From: Eucalyptus grandis
Taxonomy: Eukaryota > Streptophyta > Magnoliopsida > Myrtales > Myrtaceae
Length of the DNA stretch: 64,000 bases
Direction: 5' to 3'
NCBI RefSeq assembly: GCF_016545825.1
Contig: NC_052618.1
Span: 16,133,561 to 16,197,560 of the forward strand
Part shown: positions 24,605 to 36,394 of the stretch, one piece after another
Layout: every line of letters starts with the position of its first letter
How positions within the stretch are numbered: the stretch's first letter is position 1
Notes under the pieces: generated by a model
Told to the model about the DNA's origin: nothing
What the model saw: only the letters and a program-made list of their open reading frames with translations
Databases searched by the model: none
Translations under genes and position numbers: made by a program

Positions 24605-24805
24605 TAAAGGACACCGGGTTACAGAAGCACGCCAGGTCGATGAAAGGGACTCTGGGCTATGAAAGCACGTCGGGTCAATATAAAGGACACCGGGCTATGG
24701 AAGCACACCGAGTCGATGAAAGGGACTTTGGGTTACGAAAGCACACCAAGTCATGAAAGAAACATCAGGCTACAGAAGCACACTTGGTCGATGTAGAGGA
24801 CAGCT
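24605..24805. repeat. Internal minisatellite 2 of the retroelement
   Basis: Five to six degenerate copies of a unit of about 38-39 bp (ggacaccgggctatggaagc, then acaccgagtcgatgaaag). It directly follows minisatellite 1. Confidence 0.8.
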
Positions 24806-27460
24806 TAACCGAGTCAAGTGTCGATGCACTTGAGAGAAAATACCTACACAATGACAAGTATTTATAGTATAGGTAGAGATATACTTACCTAGTAATATCT
24901 CTAATTCTTGGGGATATGTCTTCTGGAATTTAGATCCTATAGAGGTCTTTCACCTCCTAGTAGAAATAAATTTTAGGAACATCAAGGATGCACCTTGAAT
25001 GTTCGTGAAGGTTTCTTATCTGCTAATATCATGAGGCATTCTGAAAGGAACCTGAATGTCAGGAGCTCTTGGGTCTTTGAGAAAACATTACCTGTCAGAC
25101 ATGATTTAGAGCAAAAATGCATTTACCAAAGAAAAAGCAATTAAGGTTATTCCGAAATGCATATTTCAAAATCCACAGAAGTCTTTATCAATTCAATCAA
25201 GGTTCATGCATAATGACTTTTGCGTCACCCAAATTTCCACTAGAGAGATTTATTGTTCAAGACAATTTTCCCTTGTGACATGGATTTCTTAAGAATAATA
25301 CTAAACGAGAGACTTTCAGTTAGAAAGGACTTTCACTCCCTCTAATTCAGAAGAATTATTTTATGAGAATCACTCAATCTTACTATCATCATACCAACAA
25401 GGGTCTGAGTATTCTCGCAAGTGGTACAATCTTACCAATTTGAGAGGGTCTTTAATAGGGACAATAATGTGGGCTTGGTCAATGGCTCAACAAAGGGACT
25501 CTTCGATTCAAGACACTTGAAAGAACAATTATGTAATCATTTCCGGGTTTACAAGTCAAAAACCCTGCAAAATGAGAAAGAAATAATATTGTTCGCATTT
25601 CTTCGAGCGATGCTTATAAACATATGAACTGCCATGTTAATTCCAGTGCCATAATCAGAAGAGACTTTGCAAGGGATGTAACATAGGCTGAGTTCATGGG
25701 TTGAGAAACGAAAGGATTATTAGGCTCTTAATATGTGTATAGGGGTCAAAGTTGATGATCATCTAGGCGTTGTCGCCAGTCTTCTCCTTCAGGAATTGCC
25801 ATTATAAATGCATTATTGATCTTAACTCTTTGAGTACTGCTCCATTAGCCCTTTGCAATTGATAGTCATCTATCTTGACTCTTCCTTTTTTTTTCATCTA
25901 TAGGTATCGGCCTTGCTTTTACTAGGCACATTGCCTTTTCATGCCCCTAGTTTTCATGCATTTTTTTTCACTTCTTTTCATGGGTATTGGCCTTGCTTTT
26001 ACCAGGCACATTGCTTTTTCAGCCCCTTAGTTCTATTTTGAATTCAATTCTTGTGCACAATGCATGCGTCAAGCAATTACACTTTGAATGACACTTGAAC
26101 TTTTCAAGAATCTTTATCTACTTTTTGCCTTGCCCCAGTGTGGGGGATGATCACCAACTGGGTTTAAAGAAATAAAATTGCAGGCTCAAGTGGGCTATGC
26201 AAAGGATATAAGTGTATAGGATAGTGAAAGAAATGCTATTCGTCATCCTAAGGCACTTAAATTACGATATGAATTCAATGTAATAGCATGACTAGAAGAT
26301 TTATGCAAGTGAGAGCAATAAAATTTCAATCCATTTTCTTCATCTTATGGTGTTGTCTTACCCTCCAATTTGCCCCGATGTGGGGTGGTTCTTGACAGGA
26401 GTAATTTAAAAAGAATTTTCATAAGTGTATGAAGCTTCAAAGGAGTTAAGCAATGGATCACCTGTTCTATTTGGGATAGAGAAATGAATTGCCCATCATC
26501 ATTTTGGTCATCGTACCTTTCGTGAGAAAACTCTTTATCTTGTGGATATGTAACTTCCTACACTCATTTCACAAGTGTATAAGTAAGGGACTGTGTATAG
26601 GATAGAGCTTACCTTTCATCATCCCGATACGTCTCATTTAGTATTCTTAAGTATTGATGTCACTTCATTGAGTTGTTTATCTTGACAAATCTCCACATGA
26701 AATTGGTGAGCTAAATCAATATGAAAATTTTCTTTTCAAAAGAATCCAGCAACTTTAAGCATGAAAAGCTTTTGTGACTTTAAAACAAACAATTTATTGC
26801 ACTCAAAACATGATTTTAAGCATTCATTCAGGGGATTGCTCCATAAAGAGATTGCCTCAACAATGGATGTCCTTGGATTGTCTCTATTAATCAAAAGTGA
26901 AAATCCGCTTTTGCCCCTGCATAAGAGAACGTGCATGAATAGGATACTATGCAATATCAGAGTAAATTCAAATTGTACATCCATTTTGGCTTGAATCAAG
27001 ATTTTATCCCAGTTGGGTCACTATCAAAATCTGCCATGCCCTTTTCAGATACTTTCTCATCAAGGCAAGAAAGTAATGCTCTGAAACATGAAGTAAATGA
27101 GTCGGAAGATTAAACAGGGCTAAACTAATGCATTCTTTTGGAAATGACTTGAAAAATGATTTTTTTATTCACCTTTTTTGGGAATTTTTTATGAGGAAGC
27201 ATGAAGAAGCCCAGTCCTAAGATTTTCTCCATGGATGATATTTTCTTTTCATTGTTGGATATCGTCACCGGGCCGGTTTGGTGTACCCCATCATGTCCTC
27301 AAAATTGGAAATAAAATTGTAATTTCATTGAATAGAATCAAAGGAATTACATTATTGGAATGGAAAATGCAAACAAGCCAAACCCTAAAGGTGAAAGCGA
27401 TAATTGAAATTTCAAAAAGTAGAAAATCCTAAACAAAACTTGAAATCCTAGAAGATAAGA
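24806..27460. other. Interior of the gag-only element with no coding domain
   Basis: Where an autonomous gypsy element would carry pol, only short frames are present. A direct repeat of about 50 bp (ggccttgcttttac.aggcac) occurs at 25906 and 25983. The phrase gccccagtgtgggg and a near copy (gccccgatgtgggg) occur at 26125 and 26375. Confidence 0.65.
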
Positions 27461-27466
27461 ACTTGT

Positions 27467-28832
27467 TCACTCAGTGACAGCGTTCGCACCTCCATCATGG
27501 TTGGGCAGAGGATTTTCTTGATTACTGCTGAAAGAGAACGCCTTTGTATCCAAGAGGTCTTGGACCTTATGCTTCAAAACATAGAAATCATCAATGGAGT
27601 GACCAACCTCTCCCCATGTGATAGTCACATTTTTCGAAGAGATTATATGCAGGATAATGCTCGGGATTTGGTCGCTTCGGCTCAATAGAGATTAATCATT
27701 TCTTTTGGAGAACAGGCAAAACTTTGGCTAGAGGTCTAGGAAGAGGTGTAAATTGTCTCCTAACATTACGTCGTTGACCCAAGAATTGATGTCCTCCACC
27801 TTGTTGCTCGGTAGAAATCTTAATTACCGGAGCGCGATAGGATGTATCATGATTCGGTTGAGAGTAGGCCATATTAATCTTGGCTTAAGGATCCTTCTCC
27901 TTCTTGGTAGAAAATCTCTTGTTAGATGGCTCAGTAAATCACCATTATCTTATCCCCATCTCGATCTGTTCACCCACTAGGATAAGTTGGTTGAAGTTCT
28001 CAACATACGTGCTAACCGTCCGGTTGCGGAACTCAAACAGGAGAGTCTTGACGAATAACTTCATTAGCTCCTTGTTAGTAGGTTCAGGAGTGATTTGAGC
28101 TGTCAGATTTCGCCACCTCACATCATACTCTTTGAATGACTCGTTTTTCTTCTTCTCCATCCTCTCAAGATCCTCTCGGGAATGTGCAATGTTCATGTTG
28201 AAATTATATTGTTTGAGGAATGCATCAGCCATTTCATTCCAGGTGTCGAGAAGTTTTACATTCTTCATTATGTACCAATTCAGTGCAAGCCTAATCAAAC
28301 TTGCATGAAATGATTGAATCATTAGGGGCTCATTTTTGATGTATTGAGTCATGCGTACGTGGTACATCTGCAAATGAGCTTTTGTGCAGGAAGTACCATT
28401 GTATTTCTCAAACTCCAGCATCTTAAATTTATTTGGCATATTAACTTTTTCATACACGGATAAGTCAAACGGGAGTGAACTCTGCGACTCTTGCAATTGT
28501 TTGACTTTCTCCTCGAGTTTGGCAAAACGTTCATCTTGCCTCGCCTTAGGGACATTGTCAGGCTTTGTCTTTTCAGCAGTGACCAACAGTAGGTCATCTT
28601 CGAGATCAGGCATGTTGTCATCACCCATTTGAGCCTTGTTTGCTTGATTTGGGACAACTATCTTGGGGAGAGTAGGTGCAGGAGTCAAATTCACTCGGAG
28701 GGATTGGATTTGAGTTGTCATGAGTTGCATAGAGGTGAGCAACTGTTTGAGTTGGTCTTCCATGGTAGACATACGATCACGCATTTCAGTTTGGTCGGCC
28801 ATCTTAGCTCTCGATCGTGTAATAATAGGCAA
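27467..28832 (-). CDS. Retrotransposon gag polyprotein, frameshifted after codon 295
   Basis: Structural protein that packages the element RNA. The main frame (28832-27945, 295 codons) has an N-terminal basic segment, a heptad-like coiled stretch with MEDQLKQLLTSM, an acidic linker, a second coil KLEEKVKQLQ, then the Retrotrans_gag domain from about residue 130 (MPNKFKMLEFEKYNGT, LALNWYIMKN, AFLKQYNFNM, REDLERMEKK, SFKEYDVRWRNLTAQ). After the stop, more gag-type sequence continues in other frames and resumes at 27685-27467 (VQDLLDTKAFSF), matching the gag tail of the 54.7-kb element (LDTKAFSF). No CCHC knuckle is seen. The first Met is taken as the start, before a run shared with the other element. 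Confidence 0.8.
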
Positions 28833-29809
28833 ACACGGAGATCCGTTATCACCTAAATTTTACGAATGAAAATATGTCAGTATGAGGTGCAAATAAAGAA
28901 CCAATCCATGACAATGATCTAATCAATTTTTTTAATTTCTTTTATTTATTCATGAAAAGTTCGTACAAAAGAGGAATTTCTAAAAATAACTAAAAGATAA
29001 AAATAGGACACCCTAGCAAGAATCAAATTTCCTAGACATAAATTGAAAACAAGTTCTCTAAAGTTTTTTTTTTTTCAAATGATTCATTGCATGGCAATTT
29101 CCTCATTTCATTTCTAATTGACAAAGGAATTAGATCAAATGACTAACCTAGATTGTCATGGACAGACCAAAAGCATGACTAAATAAATTGCATGGTATAA
29201 GGATAAAAGACTTACTTCACCATGAAAATATATGGCAATCGCATAGACATGCATATGAGATGTGAGGCACGATTTCTACTCTAGACAGGCTTAGCAAAGT
29301 GGAGCCACAAGGATGATTGGACTAGCCACGAGCGTGTGGACTATGTTGGGTCTTTATGACTCCGGCTTGGTCAAAGAGCCGACCTGGGTTGCGGGCATGC
29401 AAACCGAGGTGGGTACTCTAGACACCAAAAAATAAACTTCGGGATTGAGATGGGGGACTCGTACCGCGGGCATGCGGTTAGAGTGGTATCTATCTCAATA
29501 TCATCATAAATGATCCTATGTAGCCTAGGTCCGGCGGTCGGTTGTGTGTGCAAGAGTGTAGTGCAAACGCAAAGCATGCACAACCATTTATATCAAACAA
29601 CACTTCAATAATTTGAATTCAAAACATCATCCCCAACTCCAACCTGCAAGACAAGGGTTAGCAATCACTACTCCCCTTATACCACCCATCTACAAGAACA
29701 TTTAATACCTTAAATGTTAAGGATGTACTTGGGATCTTCGCTGCCAAACAAAAACATTTTTCAAAAGAAAAGAAAAATTGGCTTAAGTCTACTAAGAGTT
29801 TTAACTCAA

Positions 29810-29829
29810 GTCCCCAGTGATGTCGCCAA
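29810..29829 (-). promoter_or_regulatory. Primer-binding site of the gag-only element
   Basis: On minus, two bases after the LTR end, the sequence is TTGGCGACATCACTGGGGAC, shaped like the TGGCG..CT..GGGGA binding sites of plant gypsy elements. The 54.7-kb element has a similar block at the same place (56793-56811). The priming tRNA was not determined. Confidence 0.6.
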
Positions 29830-29831
29830 GC

Positions 29832-32545
29832 TATTGCGACCAAATTTTTGGGTGCACCGCCTAGGATTTGGCTAATGGATTATTAAGCATAAACTTAGCT
29901 TAGGCTCTTCCAAGCCCATACCAATTCCGACTTAGGTTTAAATTCTTAACATGCCATTGATTTTTCAATTAGGAGTCGCCACTAATTTATTTTTGGTGGG
30001 TCAATTAGAAACCCAAGTAAAGTAATGGGAGAAATACTTCACTCTTATGAACTAGAGATTGTGAATTCGGGGACTTGGTTACACTAGATTTCTCTAATGT
30101 CTTTTCGGTACATTTTTCTTTTATTAATTTTAATTTACTTTCCTAACATGTGAGGTGATTACACATGTGCACAAACCACCAATTTAACACCCAAGAAAGC
30201 AAATAAATAAAATGCAGGACTTACCTTATAGCAACGAAAGCATCTACAATCTTAGATCATAATTTATATCAGCAATCCTAGATATGATTTTTAATTAACA
30301 AGCTATCACTCAATTTTTTGTTTTCACTTTTTAATAAGAATAAAATCCATATGCAATGTAATGCTTCTAATCTAATATGGAATGATATGGCATAGCAACA
30401 TGTCATAAACTATGTGAATGAGTAAAATTTTTTGTGATTTCTTAATGAACATGCAATAATTAAATATGCAATCTAAATTAACCAAAATGACCTAATTCTA
30501 ATGACGTGCAATGCAATGCAATGATGTACAAAAGATGCCCTAATTCTACATGACATATGCATGATGATTTTTGTGTTTTTGTTTTATTAATTTCGAAATT
30601 AATAATTGCCAAATAATTAAACATGCAATTCCAGTTAAAAAACTAGCAACCTAAATTGATTGATTTGATTTTTGATTTTTTTTTTTTTGAAATTCAAAAT
30701 AAAATTCCTATTCTAAATATGCAAACCCTAAAACAAGAAATAAACCTAATTCTAACCTACATTTTTTTTGGATTTTTAAAAAAGAAAATTGACTTAAGCG
30801 ACACGACGGCAAATCAAGCAATATTGATATCTAAATTGACGAACCATATCTTGCGCATGAGATCGGGTTGGCCAATTTTACAAAAATCACGAATCGAATC
30901 TTGGGCGGGAGATCGAAATAACGATTTTTAAAGTGATTGCAAGTCGGATTTCGGGCGCGAACATTTGACTAACAATCACAAATTTAACAGGCTATTTCGT
31001 GTCAAGCATCTCATTTTACATTAAGGAATAATTATACTAAAAAGAAAAAAGAAAATAAAATAACAAAAAAGATAAATAAATAAAGAAAAAGAACTACCTA
31101 AATTGACTTTTTCCTTTTTCTTTTCTTGCTCTTTTCACCACGATTTGACAGCTTCGGTGGGTTGTCGGAGGTTGAGTCGCTAGCTTTTGGAGCTCTGGCG
31201 AGGACCGGCGGTGAGCGGACCGATGAGGGAAACCAGCGGCAAATGCAGCGGCAAGGGTCGGCGGACTACAAGTTGGGCGAGGGGGCAACGTCGGATTGTG
31301 GCAGAGGATCGACGTCAGGCTATGGGTGTCGCTCGGGGAGAAAGTCTGAGCAGCATGCAAAGGTTGTGGCTCGCTGATCGGAGCAACATGGGCAGCGTTG
31401 CGAGTTGGAGTGAGGGCTCGGGGCTGGCAGACGACGGCTTGTGGAGCAGGGCTGCAGATCCGGCTCGAGTCCTTCTTTGGCAGAAAAAAACAGTAGCAGC
31501 GTCGTGGGTCAGAGTCGGAAACCTAGCGACCAGCAGCTACAATCGGACGGCCTAAGGATGGGATTGCAGCAGGAACAGTGACTTCTGGCTTCTGGTTGCA
31601 AGCAGGGCAGATCCGGCAGTAGCAATGGTGTCACAAGAACTCGCAGGCGGGGCACGGCAATGCTGGCGTGGCGGTAGCAATTGGCGACTCAGGATTTGTA
31701 GGTGGGTCGCTCAGGCATAAGGCGGGGTAGCAGTGTCGGGCTAAGGGTGGAGGTGTTGTAGGGCTTAGCTCGCGGGCTGGAGGTGGTTGGCGAAGGCGTC
31801 AGAGGTGGCTGGTGGAGGCAATGCCGGCACGGTCGATGGCGCGGGCACGCGGCGCCGATGCGGGCAGGGGCAGTAGGGAGTGCCGGTCTTCTTCTTCCTT
31901 TGTTTTTGTGTTTTCCTTTTTTTTTTTTTTTCTGCTACATGTCACTTCCCACGTCCCTCTCTCTGCTGTCTCTTCTCTACTCTCACTTTTCTATAGAACC
32001 TTTTCAGCAAAACCAGCATTTCCTCCAAAGCCTTTCCCTTTTCTTTTTTTTTGCGATTTTTTCAAAGAACGAAAAGAAGCCTCTTTTTCCGAATGATTCG
32101 AAGAAAAACCCTAGAAAATCTGAAAAGAAGCCTCCTTCAACCGTATCTTCAATGCGTGTGGCCTTCTTGAAAACCCTATGTGTATTAATCTATTTATAGG
32201 CCACAGATTAGGGTTTTTAATTTTCCAAAACCTTATGCACAAAAATTTCTTTACCAAACGTAACATTTGCTTTTGAATTGAAATCTCACAAAGATAAATT
32301 TGTAAAATCTCCCCAAGGATACGAGCTTTAATTTGCTCTTTTCGTGGGCTTAACTCATCAAATTAAAGTTTCTGAAGCATCAATTCGAACCCATTCGTCA
32401 CCGGCCCAATGTAAATGCAAATTAAAAATAAATGCACCTAAAACTATATACTATGCAATTAACTATTTTTTTAGGGATAAAATTAACCCATAATTTTTTA
32501 TTGCAATAAATGACTAAACGGATCGCCAAAATTTAGGTGTCAATA
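29832..32545 (-). repeat. Right LTR (5' LTR of the minus-strand element)
   Basis: 2,714 bp; on plus it starts TATTGCGACC and ends GGTGTCAATA. Relative to the left LTR both termini carry a transition (TG to TA, CA to TA). Otherwise it is collinear with the left LTR, including the GC-rich block (31140-31880) and the T-rich runs. Confidence 0.9.
32191..32200 (-). promoter_or_regulatory. TATA box in right (5') LTR
   Basis: CCTATAAATA on minus; positioned to transcribe the element leftward through the GC-rich LTR leader and then gag. Confidence 0.6.
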
Positions 32546-32550
32546 ACTGT
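32546..32550. repeat. Target-site duplication ACTGT (right)
   Basis: Matches 21352-21356. Confidence 0.85.
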
Positions 32551-32766
32551 CAAGCATTTTGGCCTCGATCATAGAATAATTAATTCTTCCTTCTTTAGAC
32601 TGTAATGAATGTAAATCTCTTCGTAGGATTTCCAATCGGTTGTCCTAAACCAATCGCGATAAAATGTACTACACATGATTCATATTTCCACATAATCCTA
32701 ACAACAATTATTTACTATTCAAAAAAGAAGAGCTGATGCACGAATTCATAGATTTTCTATAGTCCC

Positions 32767-35700
32767 TATCACGCCCCGATCCTCGGGCATGCACCCATCC
32801 CTTACTTGGTCGATATAATAGCGACGTCCCAGGATGCATCGCCGACCATTCTTTTTATTTATTTATTAATACGCATATGGAAGCAGACAAAAAAAATCCC
32901 AGACAATAAAACAATGGGATAGGAAAGTAAGACTCCAAATTTTCATACTTTAAAAGCAACCACACTTATACACGTTGCAAATTATATTGCAAATATATAC
33001 GAAGCGAATTGTTAAATCTGGTTTTAAACCACCGTTTCATAAAACAACGTTTGCAAAAAGGAATTAACTTCCATCAAAAGAGAATTGTCCTATAACTAAC
33101 TAGTCGAACAGGACTATCAATTCTTCAAGCTTCACCTTCTATTCTTCCAGTCTCTAGTCCTTCACCAATGCCATCTAAGAACCTGAAAATGGTTATACAA
33201 TAACCAGTGAGACAACGTCTCAACAAGTTCTACTCTCTAAGACCCGATTAGGAAGCCAATATACTCTAGAGGCTGCCTAAGCACAACACGAGTCAGAGGA
33301 CTTACCTTGACCTTTGTTCATTCCTGCAAGTCAGTATATATTAGATATACAATAACCACATCAATTCACAGCACCAGAAAAAATCATTGATCAATCAACC
33401 TAGTCGATTACATGTCAACATGACCATCCCCCGATCATCTCAATCAATACTATCTATGAGTCTGATCATAGTTTAGGATTATTCACTCTACGCCAATAAT
33501 AGATAGTATAGTTCGCTAGAAGTTGCCTCAATTACTGAGATAATATATAATATATCTATGCTCGCCAAGAGCTACATCAATTTCCAATATAGTATATTAG
33601 ATATGTCGCCAGAAGCTACCCGACATAGTTTCATAGTATTCTGAAAATTATATATGCTCACCAGAAGCTGCCAGATCCACTGATACGCTAATCTAATAAG
33701 CTCGCTAAAAGCTGCTAGCCATACTTTTTCATAGTATGCTGATAAATGTATATATGCTCGCGAAGCTACCAGTCATACTTTTATAGTATGCGATAATTGA
33801 TCATTTAATCAATTCACCATTTTTATCATTCCTGATAAAAATATCCGTGCGTGAGTATACGATCGGCCTTAGCCAAAATATAAGATTTTCACTTTTGAAC
33901 CTCCCACTATTTTTAGCAGTCCCAAAATAGATTTTTGGCACTGTAGACCAACGCTCGGTAATTTTGCACTTAATTACCAAATTTAATTGATTTAGGAAAA
34001 TAATCCTACAATCACAAATAATTCATTTAGCACAAAATAAAACTCAATTAAATAAATGGACTGCACCACGATAATCAGCATAAAATTCCGATCGTCGACC
34101 ATCCCGGTCTAATTTTCAAAAAATAAATTAATTAATTAAATAATTAAATAAATAGCAATAAATCCAACTTATGCCCGTAATGCCTAATTAGAAGCCGAGA
34201 CGGATCAGGAAAATTTTCAAGATTCGTTCAATAAATAGCATGGACTATTCACTAGCCATTTGCCTAACATGCATAGGTAAATCCTAATTTAATTATTATA
34301 ATATAATCTAACCACATAATTGCACTTAATTAAATCTAATCAATCCCTAAGCGTCGAGTTAAGGGATTAGTGAGTAAAACTCACTTGTGTAAAGCAAATG
34401 CCAGATTACCGCGATGACAATGCAACGGCGGCCGAAATCTGAATTTTTTCGGCGGCGTCGGCTGCACACTCGAGGCCGGGCCCAAAAGCCTTGCAAGCCC
34501 ACGGCAAGTTGCTGGGCTTGGTCTGGGCTTTGGCTTGGCTGCGGGTTGGGCCTGAAGCGGACTGACTTCGCAGGCCCAAGATGGGCTGAAAACTGAACTG
34601 GGCTGCTGAAGATGCGGGCCGAACTGTGGGCTGCCAATTGGTGTTTTGGGCCGAGCTAGACTTGAATGGGCCGTATTGCTGGGCTGAATGAAAATCGAAG
34701 ATGGGCTGTAATCTTGCGGGCTCGTGGACGTAAGGGAGACGAGCGGTGATGCGGCAAGATGGAGAAACGCTGGAGCTGCTTTGGGTTGAAAGGAAGAGAC
34801 GTGGCCGAAGATGTTGAAGATGAGGCGCGGACGAAGGCGAGAGGCACGCGAGCAGCTTCAGTCAACGTTGAGGCTTCGTTGCTTGACTCGATGAAGTAAA
34901 TGAAGCTGTAGACGTCCACGTGAAAGCTTTAATTGAGAGAGTGAGTGGAAGAGGGGCAGAGACGGGGGTTGGCTGGCCAAACGAAAGAGGGAAAAAAAAC
35001 TAAACAAATGGAGAGAAGAGAAGGTGGAGATGTGGGTCCTCGGTGGATTTCTTTGGAGGGACTTCAACATATAAAATAAAGAAAGAGGCAGCAAATTTTG
35101 ATGGAGCAAGAGGGATGGAGCGGTGGGTGTTGGTCTTCGTGAGGGAGAGAGAGACGCTCGGTTACAAAGAAAGAAGAGAAGAATTGGGAAGAAAAGATGG
35201 TGCTCGAGCGAAGAAGGAAAAGATGGTGCTCGAGAGGAAGGTCGGCAAAAGCAATGGGGAAAAGAAGTCAATAACCTCACCCATTCCATTAATTGTTGGT
35301 CCCCTTAAAGCCCTCCTGAATATCCTAATGTCCCCACTTATTTTCTAACAAATAAATTCCACCCTTAAACCAAATTTGAAGCCAAAAATTGCAGCTCTAG
35401 TCCAAGCTCCGAATTTCACTCTTTGGTCTTCAATTTCTTTAATAATTTTCCCAAATTCAATGTCCAATTTTGATGTAAAAAAAGCCTACATAATTTCTAG
35501 AAGTCTCCTTTGCCATATAGCTCGGTTTGCAAGTTGAAAATCTCTTCAAATTAGCCAATCCGAATTTATGTTAATTTTTTGCGATGTCCGAATCGATTTT
35601 CCGTAAAATCCCAAACTCGACGGAATTTCTCCAAAAAACAAGACGACGTCATATAAATGAACAGTGACATGCTCGAACGTCTGATTTCTGAAACTGGATT

Positions 35701-35915
35701 CAATTTCGTGGTTAAAATCAATCGAATACGATTTTAGTCCAATCCAACATACCGGGTAGGTTTTAGGGATTTTACCGCGATTATATCCCTTAATGGCTTT
35801 ACCAAATAGATTGATTAGCTCATGAGTGATTAGCTCATAGAAAAATGATCATAGACTTACCTGCGAAATGCCCATTTCATATATTCGGGATGGAGTCGAA
35901 ATTTAGTATGTCACA
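32767..35915. mobile_element. Probable solo LTR (3.1 kb) of another gypsy-type element
   Basis: On plus it begins TATCACGCCCCGA (a C/T-altered TGTCACGCCCC) and ends AGTATGTCACA, so the reverse complement starts TGTGACATAC and ends GGGGCGTGATA. Flanking pentamers are GTCCC (32762-32766) and GTTCC (35916-35920), alike at 4 of 5 bases, as for an aged target duplication. The interior has a tandem array (33505-33800), a GC-rich part (34420-34900) and purine-rich stretches, with no gag or pol. No partner LTR is in the window, so a solo LTR left by LTR-LTR recombination is likeliest; orientation is uncertain. Confidence 0.6.
33505..33800. repeat. Tandem array inside the probable solo LTR
   Basis: Four to five degenerate copies of a 55-70 bp unit containing atgctcgcc.agaagctgcc and catact.tttatagtatgc. 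The unit includes short inverted words (CATACT/AGTATG). Confidence 0.7.
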
Positions 35916-35920
35916 GTTCC

Positions 35921-36389
35921 CTACTTCTTTAGGCTCAAAGTTACGTGCACAATCTCACCCGTCAAATAAAAAAAATTGATGTCAACCGTTGGATTTGGCA
36001 AGACCATTTTATCCTGCCAAACCCCACTGTCCCATGCCTCACGCCAAAAATAAATAAGCTGTACCGTATCATTATTGCACCGATCAATGTGCAGGGTATG
36101 GTTTGGATTCTCAAGCTTTACACTATTGCAATGAAGCAATTATCGCTAAAATTCAATGCGTATTAATACTGAAGCACACTGCTTATGGAAACTGATCTTG
36201 CATCCATGTTGCAGAATTTGAAACTTCTAAGTTTTCTTCCTTTTCCTTTTTGCACTTGGGTTTGACAATGATGACTTATTGTCGTGGACTAGTGGCTTTA
36301 ATATTTTTATAATAGAGAATTAATTCCAAGAAGTTCCTTGGAAAGATGTGGAAAGGATCTCTAGAACTTGGTGTTTCTTAAGGCTCTAG
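35921..36389. other. Spacer between two solo LTRs
   Basis: No gene recognised. This is host sequence into which the 36.4-kb element inserted. Confidence 0.4.
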
Positions 36390-36394
36390 CCCAT
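36390..36394. repeat. Target-site duplication CCCAT (left)
   Basis: Five bases directly before the solo LTR; identical to 39320-39324. Confidence 0.9.

Larger units (their letters stand above)
21357..32545 (-). mobile_element. Complete gag-only LTR retrotransposon (Ty3/gypsy, Tat-like; TR-GAG type)
   Basis: An 11.2-kb element bounded by 2.7-kb direct LTRs and a 5-bp target duplication. It reads right to left: LTR, primer-binding site at 29810-29829, leader, gag on minus (28832 downward), a long stretch without pol, then the other LTR. I find no protease, reverse transcriptase, RNase H or integrase motif in the 5.7-kb interior on either strand. Known non-autonomous plant elements with LTRs plus gag only are called TR-GAGs; Tat/Ogre membership is inferred from gag type, LTR length and LTR ends (TGTTG...CAACA). 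The interior also carries two minisatellites (24318-24600 and 24605-24805) and a direct repeat at 25906-25954 and 25983-26031. Movement would need enzymes from an autonomous relative. Confidence 0.85.
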
